Made by a program: the position numbers and the translations under genes
The notes under the pieces: model-generated
Seen by the model: the letters and a program-made list of their open reading frames with translations, nothing else
What the model was told of the DNA's origin: nothing
The model's database searches: none
Shown here: in pieces, positions 7,737-10,247 of the stretch
How positions within the stretch are numbered: position 1 is the first letter of the stretch
How the letters are laid out: the number at the start of each line of letters is the position of its first letter
Source of the DNA: Bacteroidota bacterium
GTDB lineage: Bacteria; Bacteroidota; Bacteroidia; Bacteroidales; UBA4417
Reading direction: 5' to 3'
NCBI GenBank assembly: GCA_020048595.1
Contig: JAIFMH010000140.1
Span: 1-10,247, forward strand
Length of the DNA stretch: 10,247 nucleotides

Positions 7737-8040
7737 TTCAGTAAATGCACTTTTCAACGTTGTATAAGAACCGGCTTGGATCCTAAAAAAAATAAACACT
7801 ACTCGACAAGTTGTGTCCATCAAATCTAACTGTATCTCTTCCAGCAGACTGATGTTTATTCACCAATATTTTAACCTGCCTTCCAGTTACATCATAAATA
7901 GCCAACGTAACATTTCCGGTCACTTCAATGCTTTAATTATTGACCATTTCCGGACAGAACGGATTTGGATAATTCTGCGAAAGCACCCATATCTGCGGAA
8001 GAATATTTTTGGGAATCTGCACCTCAACCGTGATATCAGT
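7737..8040 (-). pseudogene. Decayed C-terminus of a T9SS cargo protein (type A sorting domain remnant)
   Basis: Read on the minus strand from 8040, the frame gives TDITVEVQIPKN, then LSQNYPNPFCPE, the signature opening of the T9SS sorting domain. An in-frame TAA at 7933-7935 stands where the family normally has Tyr (pattern N-x-Tyr-S-I). The same frame then continues with VTGNVTLAIYDVTGRQVKI and LSSSVYFF and meets a TAG at 7783-7785, created in a run of eight T. Dropping one T restores the expected FRIQAGSYTTLKSAF. So there are two independent lesions, a nonsense change and a one-base slip. The N-terminal body of the protein is missing; the homology stops at about 8040, exactly where transposase sequence begins on the other strand. 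It lies upstream of the lipoprotein gene and downstream of an intact T9SS cargo gene, so it may be a relic of a neighbouring or duplicated cargo gene. Confidence 0.78.
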
Positions 8041-8146
8041 CGGGAGAATGGATACATTGAATCATTGAATGGAAAGTTCAAAGACGAATTACTTATCGGA
8101 GAGATCTTTGATACGGTCATTGATACAAGGGTGATCGCAGAGTATG
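8035..8146 (+). mobile_element. Fragment of an IS3-family-type transposase (integrase core C-terminus)
   Basis: A plus-strand frame running from 8041 reads RENGYIESLNGKFKDELL and then GEIFDTV. This is the highly conserved end of the rve integrase core of IS3-type OrfB proteins (usual form ENGYIESFNGKLRDELL). The Glu of YIES is the last acid of the DDE triad. Nothing before residue RE matches a transposase: the upstream codons in this frame are the antisense of the T9SS remnant. Nothing after about 8146 matches well either, since the usual W-x-x-x-YN-x-x-RPH block is absent. About 35 codons of a roughly 280-codon gene therefore remain. No terminal inverted repeats or target duplication can be seen. 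It marks an old insertion followed by deletion. Confidence 0.78.
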
Positions 8147-8153
8147 AGAAATT

Positions 8154-8197
8154 AAAAGAGAGTCCGTTATTAAAGAACATAACGAACTCTCTTTTTT
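8154..8197. terminator. Bidirectional intrinsic terminator-like hairpin
   Basis: The left arm AAAAGAGAGT (8154-8163) pairs with ACTCTCTTTT (8186-8195). Inside it CGTTAT (8165-8170) pairs with ATAACG (8179-8184), with a single C/A mismatch and an 8-base loop. On the plus strand the stem runs into six T (8192-8197); on the minus strand it ends in four T. It begins about 30 bases beyond the stop of the beta-helix gene, so the most useful job is ending that minus-strand transcript before the carbohydrate cluster. The plus-strand T tract would also stop readthrough from the IS fragment. Confidence 0.75.
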
Positions 8198-8226
8198 GAA
8201 GATCATTAACACCTAGAAAATGCTCG

Positions 8227-9930
8227 TTATTTCACAAGCATCATTTTCTTAGTGCTTGTAAATGTTCCGGCAGTTATTTGATAAACATAAATACCTGAAC
8301 TTAAATTTGATGCATTGAAATTTACACCGTATTTACCAGACTGCAAATTCTGATTAACCAATGTTGCTACTTCCTGGCCAAGAATATTAAATACTTTAAG
8401 AGTTACCAAACCCGATTGTTGAATCGAGAAATTGATACTCGTTGTCGGGTTAAAAGGATTTGGATAATTTTGTGATAATTCAAAATTAACTGGAAGTCCT
8501 TCTTGTTGTTTTTCAACACCAGTATATATAGCTTTAGCAGCAGGGAACCAGTTCAAATCTCCCAATGGCAAGCCTGCTTTTCCTTTAACTCCCAATGCTT
8601 TCATTTCAGGGGTATAAACACTAGCAGTATATGATTTTGCTGTGATAGGATAAGCATAATTTACGCTGTCTTTAACTTTAAAATCAAATAGTGGTAATTT
8701 CGTCGTTGCGTCAAACATTAATACACCAGAATAATTTGTTTTCTTAGCGTATTTTACAACATCTGTAGAATAGAGCACAGTACTATCTGCAATTGTGGTA
8801 ATTGCTTTAAGATAAGGTGCTTGTGGCTTAGTAAAAGCAAGAATTTCTGAAAAGACTGCCTTAGTTGAATCCTTAACGCCTGAAGCATTTCTTAACCATC
8901 TGGATGTTTCATAGTTCCAATTCCATAATTGTTTTAAATTTCTAGCATCCCATATATCAGTGATGGCTTTGTCCCAAACAATATTATTAGCTTCCATCAT
9001 TACATTTGATTTTGCAGAATCACCCAGTTCATAAGAGAATATCCATAACCCGTGTGGTCCATATTTTTTTAAAGCAATAGCAGAACCATCTTCAACACTC
9101 AGCGGGTAATTCTGTGGATAATCTAAAAATTTATCAGAGAAATACTCAATTGGGCGGCTACTTGGATTGTAAAAAAGGTTGTTTGTAAGAACTATATCAT
9201 CTGTACGTGTAAGCATAAGTGTAGCACCATGATCACCGGTAATATTGTAAAATGTATTATGATCGATAATGACCTTACCTGTTTTCGTTAGAACTAAGTT
9301 ACCCCAACCATCAAGCAACATACATGCAAATAAATCAAATGTAAAAGTATTGTTAGTAAATTCTACATATTTTAACTCATTTTTACCAAGTGAGAAAGGA
9401 ACACCCCAGCCGCCGGCATTTTTTTGATGGGCAGAGAAGAAGCCATTTCTTACAATAAGCGTATCAAAAGAACCACCTGATGAAAAACCTCCTGGTCTGT
9501 ATACTTCTACACCATCAAGCACAATTTTGCCGCCAGGAATACCGGTGGAAATTCTGGATAAAAAGACGCCGCCCCATGCTGAAACTGTACCTTGCTTCAG
9601 ATCAAAAACAACATTTTCTATTGTAAGGTTTTTTCCTACAGAAAACATATTACCTGCATAACCGCCGGTTGTATTAGCTGAATATACAACTCTGGCTTTC
9701 TTTGTAAAACCCGGCGCTGTTCGAATTGTAATAGGAACAGTAGTCGTAAGTGTTGCTACATTAGGATACGTTCCGCCACTTGCTAATTCAAGAATATCTC
9801 CTTCAACAGCTGTAGATATTGCGTTAAACAAAGCATCTTGTGTTAATGAAGGAACAGGTACTACCCTTTGCGCAAATATATTTGCGGAAAGCAGTAAAAC
9901 CAAAGCAAGAACAGTAAATAGGTATTTCAT
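8227..9930 (-). CDS. Secreted right-handed beta-helix protein with T9SS type A sorting domain
   Basis: This is a 567-residue protein. The signal peptide is residues 1-20 (ANIFA then Q). Residues about 31-55 (DALFNAISTAVEGDILELA) have the opening seen in polysaccharide-lyase-type beta-helices such as the chondroitinase B/alginate lyase group. Repeating rungs follow: LTIENVVFD (102-110), IVLDGVEVY (136-144), LIVRNGFFS (158-166), VIIDHNTFYNI (220-230) and IVLTNNLFYN (246-255). Residues about 290-475 are not recognised. Residues 479-567 are a complete T9SS C-terminal domain (LSQNYPNPFNPTTS, LKVFNILGQEVATLV, ASNLSSGIYVYQI, TSTKKMMLVK), so it should cross the outer membrane through T9SS and be attached or released. 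I cannot identify catalytic residues; it may be a lyase, an epimerase-like protein or a non-catalytic binding protein. A good Shine-Dalgarno precedes the ATG. It is followed by a terminator, so it is probably its own transcription unit. Confidence 0.85.
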   Translation of the reverse strand: MKYLFTVLALVLLLSANIFAQRVVPVPSLTQDALFNAISTAVEGDILELASGGTYPNVATLTTTVPITIRTAPGFTKKARVVYSANTTGGYAGNMFSVGKNLTIENVVFDLKQGTVSAWGGVFLSRISTGIPGGKIVLDGVEVYRPGGFSSGGSFDTLIVRNGFFSAHQKNAGGWGVPFSLGKNELKYVEFTNNTFTFDLFACMLLDGWGNLVLTKTGKVIIDHNTFYNITGDHGATLMLTRTDDIVLTNNLFYNPSSRPIEYFSDKFLDYPQNYPLSVEDGSAIALKKYGPHGLWIFSYELGDSAKSNVMMEANNIVWDKAITDIWDARNLKQLWNWNYETSRWLRNASGVKDSTKAVFSEILAFTKPQAPYLKAITTIADSTVLYSTDVVKYAKKTNYSGVLMFDATTKLPLFDFKVKDSVNYAYPITAKSYTASVYTPEMKALGVKGKAGLPLGDLNWFPAAKAIYTGVEKQQEGLPVNFELSQNYPNPFNPTTSINFSIQQSGLVTLKVFNILGQEVATLVNQNLQSGKYGVNFNASNLSSGIYVYQITAGTFTSTKKMMLVK

Positions 9931-9935
9931 AACAG

Positions 9936-9940
9936 CTCCT
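9936..9940 (-). promoter_or_regulatory. Shine-Dalgarno of the beta-helix gene
   Basis: AGGAG on the minus strand with a 5-base spacer to the ATG at 9930. It fixes the start, which also yields a clean signal peptide. Confidence 0.65.
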
Positions 9941-10047
9941 ATAAATTATGTGATTTTGTTGGACTGTAGTTGTTACTATTTGCCCCAACTAAGCAAAAAT
10001 TTTTTCTTATACTAATTATCAGAAACATCTGAAAAACTCTGTGCGGT

Positions 10048-10133
10048 GTCATTGCGAGACGTTTTTTGTCGAAGCAATCTCGTTTTTTCATGTTGTAAGA
10101 AGATTGCTTCGTCGCGTCGCTCCTCGCAATGAC
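10048..10133. repeat. Dispersed interrupted palindrome (GTCATTGCGAG-type repeat)
   Basis: GTCATTGCGAG at 10048-10058 is exactly complementary to CTCGCAATGAC at 10123-10133. GAAGCAATCT at 10071-10080 is exactly complementary to AGATTGCTTC at 10101-10110. The arms are separated by an unpaired 12-base internal loop on each side (10059-10070 and 10111-10122) and a 20-base apical loop. Repeats with this core (attgcgag...gaagcaatct...agattgcttcgtcgc...cctcgcaatgac) occur scattered between genes in many bacterial genomes and behave like small non-autonomous palindromic elements; that is from general knowledge, not shown here. It sits between two minus-strand genes and could act as a transcript end or mRNA-stabilising hairpin for the barrel gene. 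Confidence 0.85.
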
Positions 10134-10164
10134 TTTTTCAGAAGTCTCTTATATACATATACTT

Positions 10165-10247
10165 TTAAAAACCAAGTTGAACACCAAAATCATACATTGT
10201 ACCATACACAGCGTAGGACGAATGTTTATCGGTACCACTAAGAGTTG
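10165..10247 (-). CDS. C-terminal end of a probable outer-membrane beta-barrel protein (partial)
   Basis: Only the last 26 codons and a TAA stop (10165-10167) are inside the window. The peptide ends HSSYAVYGTMYDFGVQLGF: alternating aromatic and hydrophobic residues forming a last beta-strand and a terminal Phe. That is the pattern recognised by the Bam machinery in outer-membrane barrels. The frame was chosen because it is the only minus-strand frame with this pattern. Another minus-strand frame is also open to 10153 but encodes an unremarkable Cys/Val/Ile-rich string. The 5' part lies outside the window. The gene is separated from the beta-helix gene by a palindromic repeat. Confidence 0.5.
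   Translation of the reverse strand, partial: TLSGTDKHSSYAVYGTMYDFGVQLGF

Noticed and set aside
7813..8199. 128-codon plus-strand ORF as a single gene
   Set aside because: Its first 76 codons are antisense to a recognisable T9SS sorting domain and only the next 30 or so match a transposase, so it is a chimera across a junction, not a real protein.
10048..10133. CRISPR repeat
   Set aside because: There is only one inverted unit with no regularly spaced direct repeats.
10041..10241. 66-codon plus-strand ORF over the palindromic repeat
   Set aside because: It is a chance frame through an inverted repeat; it has no ribosome site and low-complexity translation.

Overview
The window is AT-rich and has every intact gene on the minus strand. 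It looks like DNA from a Bacteroidota/Ignavibacteriota-type bacterium. The main evidence is a textbook type IX secretion (T9SS) C-terminal sorting domain on one gene (NYPNPFNPTTS, ending TSTKKMMLVK) and a decayed second copy beside it. The NYPNPFNP form is especially common in Ignavibacteria and their relatives. Two genes also have clear Shine-Dalgarno sequences, which are unusual in core Bacteroidetes and fit that placement. The assignment is an inference from motifs.

Layout, read in the direction of transcription (right to left). 10247-10165 is the last 26 codons of a probable outer-membrane beta-barrel protein. 10133-10048 is a dispersed interrupted palindrome (GTCATTGCGAG...CTCGCAATGAC). 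9930-8227 is a secreted right-handed beta-helix protein with a T9SS sorting domain. A bidirectional terminator-like hairpin follows at 8195-8154. 8226-7675 is a scar: a fragment of an IS3-type transposase on the plus strand abuts the decayed C-terminus of another T9SS cargo gene on the minus strand.

From 7647 to the left edge runs a compact, probably co-transcribed carbohydrate-degradation cluster: (1) a large lipoprotein resembling alpha-glucuronidase/GH20-type hydrolases; (2) a GH43-like glycosidase, overlapping gene 1 and starting with GTG; (3) a type I sulfatase with a Cys-type formylglycine motif; (4) and (5) two tandem paralogous GH27-type glycosidases, the last one cut by the window edge. 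All five have export signals. Together they look like the exo-acting part of a system that removes sulfate and side-chain sugars (galactosyl or arabinopyranosyl, arabinofuranosyl or xylosyl, possibly uronosyl) from a sulfated heteropolysaccharide such as an algal or plant-type galactan. No SusC/SusD pair, sensor or transporter is visible here, so the substrate is a guess.

The most interesting items are the unassigned 718-aa lipoprotein, the diverged GH27 pair, a perfect 16-bp palindrome inside the operon upstream of the sulfatase, and the IS/T9SS pseudogene scar, which carries two identifiable inactivating lesions. I saw no CRISPR array, tRNA, rRNA or obvious defence system.
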